64,000 nt of DNA from Anagrus nilaparvatae (lineage: Eukaryota; Arthropoda; Insecta; Hymenoptera; Mymaridae): contig JAKSXM010000142.1 of NCBI GenBank assembly GCA_022575985.1, forward strand, positions 1 through 64,000, in the 5' to 3' direction. A model generated the notes under the pieces. It ran no database searches. It saw only the letters and a list, made by a program, of their open reading frames with translations, and was not told the DNA's origin. Positions 16,574 to 31,782 of the stretch are shown one piece after another. Each line of letters opens with the position of its first letter. The stretch's first letter is position 1. The translations under genes and the position numbers were made by a program.

Positions 16574-18329
16574 TTTGATAATTTAATAAGAATTTTAATT
16601 TACTCAAAAATAGTATGACAAATTTTTTGCTTTTAAATGTATGTTATTGTCTTAAAAATTTAATCAATACAAGACTTAAAATAAATTTTATTATATTTTA
16701 AGGAATGTATTTTTATCTTCTAATCTATCTAATTATAAATCTAATTATAAATTCTTTCTTTTTTTTAAAAACTAAATTTAAAGAGACAAATATTATTATA
16801 GATGATAAATATTTTGTAAGTGTTTGAAGAGAGAGAGGAAAGAGAAAGAGTTAAATTTATAATTAAATTTTTTATTAAAATAAAAAAAGAAAATATTTGT
16901 TTGAGTATAAATAACTCAAATGAATCAATTTAATTTACGTTATTATTTAATTATTATTCTAAGAATTTTTTATATGCTCAAGAAACCATGTACCATATAT
17001 AGCATAAAATTATTTCTTTTAACTTAAGAAAGATTTTTATGTTTACTTAAATTGCAAAAATATATTTTAAATAGTTTAAATGAAAAAGAATTTTATTTAA
17101 AAAAATAATTTGAATAAGAAGTTTATTAATATATATATAATCTCCAGATTAACTGGTAATAATAAAATACAGAAATTCAAAAATGAGTTAGTCTCAAAAA
17201 TTGTATGAATAAAATATAAATTTGCATATAATATTAAGTTTAAAATGTATTTGTTAAAAAAGTATATTTACTTACAAATGGGAGTGGTAACTTGGATTTG
17301 AATAAGTTTATAAATAAAACTAAAAATTTAATTCTTTTTTGTATTTTAAAAAAAATAATTATTTATGGAGGTTTAAGAATAATTTAATGAGCAACAAAGA
17401 TTAATTTTCTTTGTAATCGAAAATTTATTATTTATTTTTTGGCATGTAAAAAACAAATGGATAATTTATTATTAAAAAATTTTTAGAAATTTTAAGATAT
17501 AAAAAATATTTTGGTATATTTTTAAAATTATTATTTAAGGGACAGTGTAATTAAAGCTTGTCCTAAGCCCTACGTGAAAGAAATAAATAATATATAGGTA
17601 TATTTAATTTCAAAAAATATATTTATCAATAAATGAAAAACTCAAAGAACAATTTATTTTATTTATTGAATAAAATTTTAATGTTTACAAATCATAAAAA
17701 CATCACAGCATCTGCTCATCAGTACATCGTAAAGTTTAATTAGGTATTGTACGTTTATATTAAGGTTTTGTACGTTTTATGTTTATTAACACTGTTTCAG
17801 TAATAGTTTATTCTAAAAAATTTTGTTGCAATTTACATTGACATCAACCTCATCAACATCTACGTCATCAGTATTATTTGAAGATAAAAAAATGAAGGTG
17901 ACAAAAATGATCCTTAGATTTTTTTATTATTTCAATTTAATGTTGAATCAAATCTGAAATGTATAAAATGAAAAATTAATTTTACAAACTTTTGTGGTAT
18001 TATTGCAATATCAAATAAGTACTCACATATATTTATATTGAATTGAAATTCAGTCACCTCTTTGAAGATTTCGTTGTTAAACTTTTTGTTTATTCTGCAA
18101 TGAGAAAGAAAAATTTTTTAATTAATATTCTATCATTTTCTATAGACTTTATTAAAAGATTCTTTAAATATAGCTGTTACAAAATGTATTGTTAGATAAG
18201 TGCATAATATATATTAATATATTATTATTGATAAAAATAAAGAATAACAATAAATGACAATAATAAGAATAAATAATAACAATATATAAATTAAAAAACT
18301 CATAACTGGTTTGTGAAACCAAAACCAAA

Positions 18330-18470
18330 GAGCATGTTTACGATATCGAAATTATTCTAAATCCCGAAACCGAAATAATTCTAATTTCCTAAACCGAAAT
18401 AATTCTGAGTTCCTAAACTAAAATTATATTAAGTCCCTAAATCAAAATTATTGTAAGTTCCTGATATATA
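18330..18470. repeat. Short tandem array at the Helitron 5' end
   Basis: Five to six diverged units of about 22 bp with the pattern cctaaaccgaaataattctaagt. The same unit, read on either strand (agggacttagaataattttgattt), forms arrays at about 30360-30420, 45230-45720, 47030-47110 and 59170-59490 outside the Helitron. Confidence 0.75.
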
Positions 18471-18595
18471 TATAGATTTTACGGAAGCCACATGGCATCA
18501 TGGGTGAATGGGAGAGGGGGTGGGTAAATAGTTGAGAGTTGTCGGGTGAGTTGTTGGTCGAGTTCAGGTCGAGTTGGTGGTCGACTTGTAATACA

Positions 18596-18930
18596 TTAGA
18601 AAATGAATGAACTTTCTTTGTACCGGGAAGTTTTTGAGGTCAAGTAAAACGAATTTCAGCGAAAAAATTTTTAATTTTTTACCCTAAAATATTTTCCGAT
18701 TTTTCAAGATGGCGAACATAAAAAATATTAAAATGAATATTCTACAGAACACAGGGTTTTTGAAATCGAGAAAAACGAATTGTATAAGGAAAATTTTCAA
18801 TTTTTCAACCTAAAATATTTTCCGAGTTTTCCGAACATAAAACAATATTAAAATGAACATTCTACTTTACCACGGGATTTTTGAGGTCGAGAAAAATGAA
18901 TTTTAGAAAGGAAAATTGAAAATTTTAGGT
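18596..18930. repeat. Three diverged direct repeats of about 125-130 bp
   Basis: Units share 'cgggatttttgaggtcgagaaaaacgaatt', 'cctaaaatattttccga' and 'aatattaaaatgaa.attctac'. Just outside the Helitron 5' end. No coding sequence. The stretch 18477-18595 upstream has G-rich 'gtcgggtgagttgttggtcgag' sequence without a recognised function. Confidence 0.6.
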
Positions 18931-19264
18931 TTTTACAGGTTTTTTGGGTCGCTGATCAAGAATTTGGGGGAATTTTTTTTTAAATTAATATTTCACACTT
19001 ATATTACTGAAATTCTCTGAAACAATGGGATTTTTTATATATCCATGCATTTTTTACTTTTTGTAAACTTATTTTAAGTAATGTTGGGATACTTAACTGT
19101 AACTTAAGTATGATGATTGCTATTAAAGGAGTTCTAATTTATTATTTATACTCAAAAAATTATAAATAAAGTAATCATAAAATTTATGTAAAAACATTTT
19201 TTAATGATTGAAAATAATGCAGGTGAATAAAAATAATAAAAATATTTATTTTTATTTTTAAATA

Positions 19265-20168
19265 ATTATAAGTTTTGCTTATTTTAGGGTGAAATATTAA
19301 TTTTTAATAAAAAAATCCCCCAAATCCTTGATCATCACCCAAAAAAACTGTAAGGATCTCATTTGGCTGCTCAAAGTACGAAAATAGCAAAAACACCCTT
19401 TTTAGGGGTTGTTTTTGCTAATTTAAGGGTGAAATATTAATTATTTATCAAAAATTCCCCCAAATTCTTGATCAGCGACCCAAAAAACCCGTAAGGACCT
19501 AGTTTGGTCGCTCAAAGTGCGAAAATAGCAAAAACACCCTTTTTAGGGGTTGTTTTGCTAATTTAAGGGTTAAATAATAATTATATATTGAAAATTCCAC
19601 CAAATTCTTGATCAGCGACCTAAAAAACCCGTAAGGACCTAATCTGGTCGCTCAAAGTGCGAAAATATCAAAGACACCCTTTTTAGGGGTTGTTTTTGCT
19701 AATTTAAGGGTGAAATATTAATTATTTATCAAAAATTCCCCCAAATTCTTGATCAGCGACCCAAAAAAACCGTAAGGACCTAGTCTGGTCGCTCAAAGTG
19801 CGAAAATAGCAAAAACACCCTTTTTAGGGGTTGTTTTGCTAATTTAAGGGTTGAATAATAATTATATATTGAAAATTCCCCCAAATTCTTGATCAGCGAC
19901 CTAAAAAACCCGTAAGGACCTAATCTGGTCGCTCAAAGTGCGAAAATAGCAAAAACACCCTTTTTAGGGGTTGTTTTGATAATTTAAGGCTTAAATATTA
20001 ATTATTTATTGAAAATTCTCCCAAATTCTTGATCAGCGACCCAAAAAACCCGTAAGGACTTAATCTGGTTGCTCAAAATGCAAAAATATCAAAAAAACCC
20101 TTTTTAGGGGTTGTTTTTGCTAATTTAAGGGTGAAATATTAATTATTTATCAAAAATTCCCCCAAATT
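19265..20168. repeat. 140-bp satellite, about six and a half units
   Basis: The word 'ttttaggggttgtttt' recurs at a spacing of exactly 140 bp (about 19401, 19541, 19681, 19821, 19961, 20101). Each unit carries TTGATCAGCGACCCAAAAAA, cccgtaaggacctaatctggtcgctcaaa and caaaaacacccttttta. Units are highly similar, with recent homogenisation. The core GATCAGCGACC(C)AAAAAACC is also dispersed singly over the window. The array ends at 'cccaaatttttaattggttcag', running directly into the hairpin array. Confidence 0.9.
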
Positions 20169-22733
20169 TTTAATTGGTTCAGATTAAGTACAATATTCTT
20201 TATCTAAATCTCCATTATTATTTTAAAGAAATATATTTCAAATCTGGATCATAAAGAGATGAGTGAAAGGCAATGCAAGCATTTCAACCGTACTCTGAGC
20301 TTCGAGTTTAGAAGGAACATTTATTTTAACTGAAAGAAATACTAATAGACTCGAAGCCCAGAGTACGGTTGAAATGCCTGCATTGCCTTTCACTCATCTC
20401 TTTATGCTCCAGATTTAAAATATATTTCTTTAAAATAACAATGGAGATTTAGATAAAGAATATTGTACTTAATCTGAACCAATTAAAAAAATACTTGAAT
20501 GTAAATTCATTTACTTATTATATTGCAGGGATCAATAAGTATTTCTGTAATTTAAAAGAAATTTAATTTTAAAGAAATACTTATTGATCCCTGCAATGTA
20601 ATAAGTAAATGAATTACATTCAAGTATTTTTTTAATTGGTTCATATTAAGTACAATATTCTTTATCTAAATCTCCATTGTTATTTTAAAGAAATATATTT
20701 CAAATCTGGAGCATAAAGAGATGAGTGATAGGCAATGCAGGCATTCCAACCGTACTCTGGGCTTCGAGTCTTAGAAGGAACATTTATTTTTACTGAAAGA
20801 AATACTAAGACTCGAAGCCCAGAGTACGGTTGGAATGCCTGCATTGCCTATCACTCATCTCTTTATGCTCCAGATTTGAAATATATTTCTTTAAAATAAC
20901 AATGGAGATTTAGATAAAGAATATTGTACTTAATCTGAACCAATTAAAAAAATACTTGAATGTAATTCATTTACTTATTACATTGCAGGGATCAATAAGT
21001 ATTTCTTTAAAATTAAATTTCTTTTAAATTACAGAAATACTTATTGATCCCTGCAATATAATAAGTAAATGAATTTACATTCAAGTATTTTTTTAATTGG
21101 TTCAGATTAAGTACAATATTCTTTATCTAAATCTCCATTGTTATTTTAAAGAAATATATTTCCAATCTGGAGCATAAAGAGATGAGTGAAAGGCAATGCA
21201 AGCATTTCAACCGTACTCTGAGCTTTGAGTTTAGAAGGAACATTTATTTTAACTGAAAGAAATACTAATAGACTCGAAGCCCAGAGTACGGTTGAAATGC
21301 CTGCATTGCCTTTCACTCATCTCTTTATGCTCCAGATTTAAAATATATTTCTTTAAAATAACAATGGAGATTTAGATAAAGAATATTGTACTTAATCTGA
21401 ACCAATTAAAAAAATACTTGAATGTAAATTCATTTACTTATTATATTGCAGGGATCAATAAGTATTTCTGTAATTTAAAAGAAATTTAATTTTAAAGAAA
21501 TACTTATTGATCCCTGCAATGTAATAAGTAAATGAATTACATTCAAGTATTTTTTTAATTGGTTCAGATTAAGTACAATATTCTTTATCTAAATCTCCAT
21601 TGTTATTTTAAAGAAATATATTTCAAATCTGGAGCATAAAGAGATGAGTGATAGGCAATGCAGGCATTCCAACCGTACTCTGGGCTTCGAGTCTTAGAAG
21701 GAACATTTATTTTTACTGAAAGAAATACTAAGACTCGAAGCCCAGAGTACGGTTGGAATGCCTGCATTGCCTATCACTCATCTCTTTATGCTCCAGATTT
21801 GAAATATATTTCTTTAAAATAACAATGGAGATTTAGATAAAGAATATTGTACTTAATCTGAACCAATTAAAAAAATACTTGAATGTAATTCATTTACTTA
21901 TTACATTGCAGGGATCAATAAGTATTTCTTTAAAATTAAATTTCTTTTAAATTACAGAAATACTTATTGATCCCTGCAATATAATAAGTAAATGAATTTA
22001 CATTCAAGTATTTTTTTAATTGGTTCAGATTAAGTACAATATTCTTTATCTAAATCTCCATTGTTATTTTAAAGAAATATATTTCCAATCTGGAGCATAA
22101 AGAGATGAGTGAAAGGCAATGCAAGCATTTCAACCGTACTCTGAGCTTCGAGTTTAGAAGGAACATTTATTTTTACTGAAAGAAATACTAAGACTCGAAG
22201 CCCAGAGTACGGTTGGAATGCCTGCATTGCCTATCACTCATCTCTTTATGCTCCAGATTTGAAATATATTTCTTTAAAATAACAATGGAGATTTAGATAA
22301 AGAATATTGTACTTAATCTGAACCAATTAAAAAAATACTTGAATGTAATTCATTTACTTATTACATTGCAGGGATCAATAAGTATTTCTTTAAAATTAAA
22401 TTTCTTTTAAATTACAGAAATACTTATTGATCCCTGCAATATAATAAGTAAATGAATTTACATTCAAGTATTTTTTTAATTGGTTCAGATTAAGTACAAT
22501 ATTCTTTATCTAAATCTCCATTGTTATTTTAAAGAAATATATTTCCAATGTGGAGCATAAAGAGATGAGTGAAAGGCAATGCAAGCATTTCAACCGTACT
22601 CTGAGCTTCGAGTTTAGAAGGAACATTTATTTTAACTGAAAGAAATACTAATAGACTCGAAGCCCAGAGTACGGTTGAAATGCCTGCATTGCCTTTCACT
22701 CACCTCTTTATGCTCCAGATTTAAAATACATAG
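20169..22733. repeat. Array of alternating long hairpins (A and B), 461-bp period
   Basis: Five and a half units start near 20172, 20634, 21094, 21556, 22017 and 22479. Each has hairpin A (about 312 bp, arms of about 140 nt, loop aaggaacatttatttt.actgaaagaaa) and hairpin B (about 150 bp, arms of about 60 nt beginning aatacttgaatgtaa). A comes in type a (gtgaaaggcaatgcaag) and type b (gtgataggcaatgcagg, nearly perfect arms), alternating a,b,a,b, then an a/b chimera, then a truncated a. B alternates orientation: flip (ctgtaatttaaaag in the loop) in units 1 and 3, flop (its reverse complement) in units 2, 4 and 5. No long reading frame. Transcripts would fold into dsRNA. Confidence 0.93.
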
Positions 22734-23222
22734 TATAGTAAAGTACCCAATTAATTTACAAAGGCCTAAACAATAAAATTCCATCCATTCATATCACCAA
22801 AAGCTTTATTAATCTGAAAAAAAACATTAAATTTATAAAAGTATATTTTAATTGTCCTTATCATTTATTCATCGAAAATCAAAATAAAAACAGTATTGTT
22901 ATATACAATCATTTTTGATTTTAAAAATCGTTCCTGTAATTTTACCACTACACTTTTAAAATATGGAGATGCTGTAGAAGTACGTACTTTTTTTCAAACT
23001 ATCATGAAACAATTTACTATTTAATAAAATAACATGCCAAATTTAGATATCAAAATATTTCATCTAATGCAGTCAGTCCTATAACAAATAAAAATTCCTG
23101 TAGATTTCCAGAATAATATCAACATGCCTATCCTAACTTAACCAAAGAAATCTCCAGAAGGTGTAACAAATGTAACATTTTTTTGGGGAAAAATAATTCT
23201 TTTGCTTAAACGTATTATTACA
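22734..23222. other. AT-rich spacer, possibly more of the decayed relic
   Basis: Starts where the last hairpin unit is truncated (ttaaaatac). Short translatable pieces without shared frame occur around 22900-23000. Nothing identifiable. Confidence 0.4.
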
Positions 23223-23783
23223 TTACCTTCTATCAAAAATTGCATTTCTCCAGGTCCTATAAATAATTTTACTGTTATAAATAATTTTACTTTTATAACA
23301 ATTATCAAATGCTAATGGAAAAGTTGAAATTTCTGATAAAACAATTAGTGGTATTAATTCAAACAACAATAAAGTATCATAATTTAAATTTTTTAATCTA
23401 TTAACCAATAATGTTAATTCGACTATTCATGTTCTTAAAAATATTCAAGCTCTGGCTAAACTAAGTATTCCCCCAACTGTTTTTGTCATCAAAGATAGAG
23501 GAGATATTGTAAATTGGTTTGATTGCAATGAATATATGAGAGAACGAAGCGATATAGCTATAAATGGTAATAATTTTATTTATTTAAAAGACGAATATTA
23601 TGTTTGCGACTTTAAGGGTCATGTGTAGTCGCATTTAGCACAGAAGGTCAATTTTCAAGTAGGATAGTTTGTATAATTCATATAAGCCATGCAGGTGATG
23701 TACTTATTGGAGATTCTCATAGTGATAGATTTCATTTCGCAGTTTTCTCAAGAGAAGGTTCTCTTACTTCCGAATTCAAATGA
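23223..23783 (+). pseudogene. Decayed coding relic of unknown origin
   Basis: Consecutive stretches in shifting plus-strand frames read like protein. One frame gives LPSIKNCISPGPINNF; after a shift, EISDKTISGINSNN; then after a stop, [20 protein letters not shown] and [17 protein letters not shown], ending FKGHV with TAG. After a further shift, [31 protein letters not shown] and FSREGSLTSEFK then TGA. At least three shifts or stops break it. Composition is less AT-rich than the surroundings. I cannot name a family; a transposon or viral insertion protein and an old host gene are all possible. Confidence 0.5.
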
Positions 23784-24378
23784 TTAATTGGCAAAAAATA
23801 ACCATCACAATGATTATATGATTATAATAATATATTATAATAATATTTATGTGGAAGCAAGATAGTATTTACTCTATATATTATACACTACTGAGTAAAC
23901 AAAATCCAAAGGAATTAAATAATTTTTATGTAATTTTTTGGTTATGTTAACTTAATTTTTGAAATTTTAAAAATAAATCTGCATAAGGCATTAACATTAA
24001 CTTCTTTCTTTTTTGTTTTATCTATCCAAGAAGATTACTTACCTTAATTATTACAAAATTTGGCCTATGATGCAATACTGTTCTAGCTGATGCAATCTGA
24101 TTTCAATCTTATGAAAATGCGAAAAACACGCATATATTCCAAATTGATATAAATTGATTTCTTGTTGCAAACTTTTTTTTTTAATTGCACTTAATTGCAC
24201 TTAACTAACAGCGAATTCACTCAAATTACAAATTTGTTTATACACAAACCACGGAGCACACAAACAAATTATAAGTTTATACACAAGTGTAATTCCTTGA
24301 GATGACGACAAATCGCAGCGCCAATCGCGCGTGCGCCAGAGTAAATCGATGACAGACATTTCAGTTTTATAGAGAAAG
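23784..24378. other. Right end of the 12.9 kb block absent from the second unit
   Basis: No credible gene. Near 24330 there is a GC-rich spot (cgcagcgccaatcgcgcgtgcgcc). From 24379 (ataattaaaaaccagcat) the sequence again matches the E7 upstream region at about 36710. Confidence 0.55.
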
Positions 24379-24775
24379 ATAATTAAAAACCAGCATCTTA
24401 GATAAATAAATGTTATCACAAGTGCTTTTAAAATTAAAAAAACACATATAAATAAAATTAAATCAACTAAGGAATTATCCACCTTGTTTGTTAATGCCAA
24501 AATAAATAATGTTCATTATCTAAACAGATAATTTCAATATAAATACCGTATACTTATTCAGTATAATAACGTAAACTGAGTATTATTTTAATTATTATTG
24601 AATACTTCATAGGATTAGTACTAAATAACCCAAAATGATTTATTATTTTTTATATTATCTGACTTTTATTAATATATTTAATGATCTTTCTTGGTAATTT
24701 TATAAATTTTAATAATTTTCAGAATTTTAAGCTAAAAAGTTTAACTTGATTTTGATCAATCGAGTTTTTTTCAGC
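24379..24775 (+). promoter_or_regulatory. E3 upstream region, conserved in front of E7
   Basis: Closely matches 36711-37095. Both copies contain TATAAATA (24538 here) followed by TTATTCAGTATAATAACGTAAACTGAG (arthropod initiator-like TCAGT), so this is the likely core promoter, although the TATA-to-TCAGT spacing is short. A T-run ending in TTTTTTTCAG lies directly before the start codon and looks like a 3' splice site, which suggests an upstream non-coding or coding exon. Confidence 0.5.
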
Positions 24776-27901
<3,126 letters not shown>

Positions 27902-28971
27902 AAAAATAGATACATTTGTCAATAAAAAATTTTTATTTATTTAATAATAATTTTATGTGCTAAAACTTCATATGTACTGGAAACATCATTTAATGTTATG
28001 TATTTAATGTTATAATCCAGTCAAATCGCGGGGGGGGGGGTGGTTAGTTATTGGCCTTCACTAGATTTGGTATACTTTAGGTTTCATGGGTCACTCATTA
28101 TGAATTTTGGAATCCTATCTACAAAAAATTGGCGCTTTACCCTTAAATTTATAGGGATATTTCTGATGTTTTTGAACTTATAGTGTCTAGATTTGGTCTA
28201 TAAACGTTTTTGGGGTCGCTGATCATGGATTTTGGGGCCCTGTCTACAAAAAATTGGCACTTCACCATTAAATTCACAAAAACTTGTACCCCTAAAATGG
28301 ACATTCTAAGTTCGAATTATAAATTTCAGTGTCAATTACCAATTTTTCATTCACATGACCCAGAAGTTGATGATTAGCGATCCAAAAAACCTATAGAGAC
28401 CTAATCTTGACTGTAAAATAGCGAATACATAAAAAATACCTCTATAAAAAAAATTTTCCAAACAAAATTTTAAGGAAAAAAATATTTTTTATTGAAAAAA
28501 AAACCTATTGCTATTAATTAATATTTTAAAAATACATAAATAAAAAATTTAATTTTTTAAAATATTCTATTTATTACCCCTTAAGTTCCTTTACCAAAGA
28601 CATACCCTTCCTTTACATTCATGACTTATATTTTACGTAAAAGAGATCATGCGTTTTATGCGTAATAATATATTTCAAGTGTATAAAGCAAACAAAAATT
28701 TATGCAGTAATAATTTGCAAAATTTTTTAGCATAATTCTTTTTTTAAAAATTTTTTTTTTTCAAAATTACTGTTTCAATTATTTATTTTTATAAAAACAT
28801 AATTAAATTTTGCAAATACATATTTTCTGCTTATTTTCATACAAGAAGCATAATAAAATTCTAAAAATAAATAACAGTGGCGCTAATGTCAGTTTTGAAC
28901 AGAAACCGCGACAGTTAAATTTTTGTGCACACAATTATTATAGTATTCTAAAATACACATAAAAATTAAAA
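27902..28971. other. E3-E4 intergenic, no gene
   Basis: Contains a ten-G run near 28029 and single dispersed copies of the 'gatcagcgaccCAAAAAACCTATAG' core in both orientations (about 28210 and 28375). Matches 39632-40890 between E7 and E8 in the second duplication unit. Confidence 0.6.
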
Positions 28972-30301
<1,330 letters not shown>

Positions 30302-30772
30302 TAAGGTTTTAATTAGTTGTTCCAATTTTAAAATATAAATTGAAGCTAAGTATAATTATTCTTAGTCCCTAAACTTGAATTATTCTAAGTCCTTAAATCG
30401 AAATGATTCTAAATCTCATTAGATCCCCTCCCTTAAATGGGACACGTTTGACCCCCCCTCCCTTAAATCGGACACATCTGACGCAGCCCCCTTGATTTTC
30501 AGATTTCTATGGTACCTCCTCCCTATAAACATGTTCCAAGTTAATATACTAACAGAGAAATTTACATAAAATATAGTTATATAATACTACTAACGAAAAA
30601 ACTCTCATTCAAATCCCAAAAGAAAATTGTGCTTACTTAATATGAATGGAATATTACGCTATTGATATGCTAAGTAGGTAATAGTATGCAGGTGCATAAT
30701 GAAACTGCACACACGTATCCTTATTTTTTAATTCAAATTATATTAGCAGTATTCCATTTGTTACTGTGTTAA

Positions 30773-31000
30773 CACATTAACGCCCAATCATGACATTCAT
30801 GCCATTTGAATATTTTTTCATGAAAAAATCAATATTTTAGGCTAGGAGTTTTCTAGGAGCTTTTTAGGAGTTGTACGTAAAAATGGACTTCAGAAATGAA
30901 AAGAGAAGCCCTAATTAGGTGACATTTTTAGCCCAAAAAATTGATTTTTTCATGAAAAAAGATTCAAATGGCATGGATGTCACGATTGGGCGTTAATGGA
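30773..31000. mobile_element. TTAA-flanked MITE (piggyBac-like)
   Basis: Flanked by TTAA on both sides (30769-30772 and 31001-31004). Termini CACATTAACGCCCAATCATG and, on the other end, its complement with few changes (cacgattgggcgttaatgga). The complementarity extends inward about 60 nt (gccatttgaat..ttttttcatgaaaaaa). No coding capacity. Confidence 0.75.
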
Positions 31001-31087
31001 TTAATAGCGCATTTTTCGTTAGAATTTGAGTAAGCATTTTTTTCATTACTAGCATCAATATATCATGAACAAAAGCATGCAAAAATT

Positions 31088-31171
31088 TTATAAGTAGAAA
31101 CTTATAAATATAAATATCACAGATCACAAACGACTTTTTATCTTTACTATTTTAAATTATTGGTTATAAAT
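31088..31171 (+). promoter_or_regulatory. TATA-containing esterase promoter copy
   Basis: Nearly identical to 4953-5033: 'taagtagaaactt.taaatataaatacca' with TATAAATA, then 'cacaaacgactttttatctttac', then the ATG of the E5 fragment. The conservation between two broken genes marks the ancestral promoter of the E1/E2-type genes. Confidence 0.5.
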
Positions 31172-31782
31172 ATGGAATCACCTATTGTTGAAGCTCCCTG
31201 CGGAAAATTAAAAGGTGTTGTTGAGAAACTTGAAACCAACCGGAGACTTAAGATTCTGAGTTAGCATTAACTCAGGCGCATAAAAGTACATTTATAAATA
31301 AAATTTCAGAATTTTTTTAGTTATTTGAGTGCAATCTTGAGAGGATTAACTAAGAATTGGAATGATGTTCAAGAAGCAGGAACTTTTAGTTCACTAAGTC
31401 CTCAAATGGATCATATTACTCAAAGATTAATAGGCAGCGAAGACTGTCTTTATTCAAATGTCTATACGAAATCAAATAGACAAAAAAGGCCATCTTCCTG
31501 TTATGGTAAATTTCAATCACAGACTAGGTGTACTTGGTAATATTAAGTTACTCAAAAATATTTGTTTTATACATAACCAAAGGTTAAGCATTAAAAGCAA
31601 CCAAATATCTCTACATTTAAAAAAACATTATCAATTATTTTTTTACAGGTTTTTTAAATTTAGAAGATGAAATCGCACCAGGAAATCAAGGATTAAAAGA
31701 TCAAGTTTAGCTTAAGAATGGGTAAAAAAATATTACAAGTTTTGTTGGTGATCCAAACAACGTTACGAATTTCGATAAAAGT
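31172..31782 (+). pseudogene. Esterase fragment E5, exons 1-3, cut by a LINE
   Basis: Exon 1 (MESPIVEAPCGKLKGVVEKL) loses its second half. Exon 2 (about 31330-31535) retains GSEDCLYSNVYTKS, but the oxyanion segment is deleted and it jumps to FNHRLGVLG. Exon 3 (31650-31782) begins [19 protein letters not shown] and then has a TAG in frame. It stops inside the region that would lead to the nucleophile elbow, where LINE sequence starts. Confidence 0.88.

Larger units (their letters stand above)
11430..18476 (-). mobile_element. Autonomous Helitron with both termini
   Basis: Rolling-circle transposon read on the minus strand. The 3' end (11430 side) ends in CTAG directly after the hairpin AGGGGGC-TT-GCCCCCT, preceded by a second hairpin GCGCGC-TTTA-GCGCGC. 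The 5' end (18476) starts TCTATATATATATC. The element sits between A (11429) and T (18477) on the plus strand without target duplication, as Helitrons do. Its single gene (12182-16573) is uninterrupted. About 750 bp lie between the gene and the 3' end and 1.9 kb upstream of it, AT-rich and without other genes. The 5' terminal part contains a short tandem array (18330-18470). Recent insertion is likely. Confidence 0.85.

Noticed and set aside
19265..20168. CRISPR-like regular array
   Set aside because: The whole 140-bp unit is repeated with no unique spacers, and the context is an animal genome; it is a satellite.
20650..20900. 55-codon frame (MQAFQPYSGL...) running through type-b hairpin A
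   Set aside because: Absent from type-a units because of a stop, and its second half is forced by complementarity to the first; not evidence of a protein.
24201..24500. 99-codon minus-strand reading frame upstream of E3
   Set aside because: Lies in sequence partly duplicated in front of E7, where the frame is not kept; composition and content are not protein-like.
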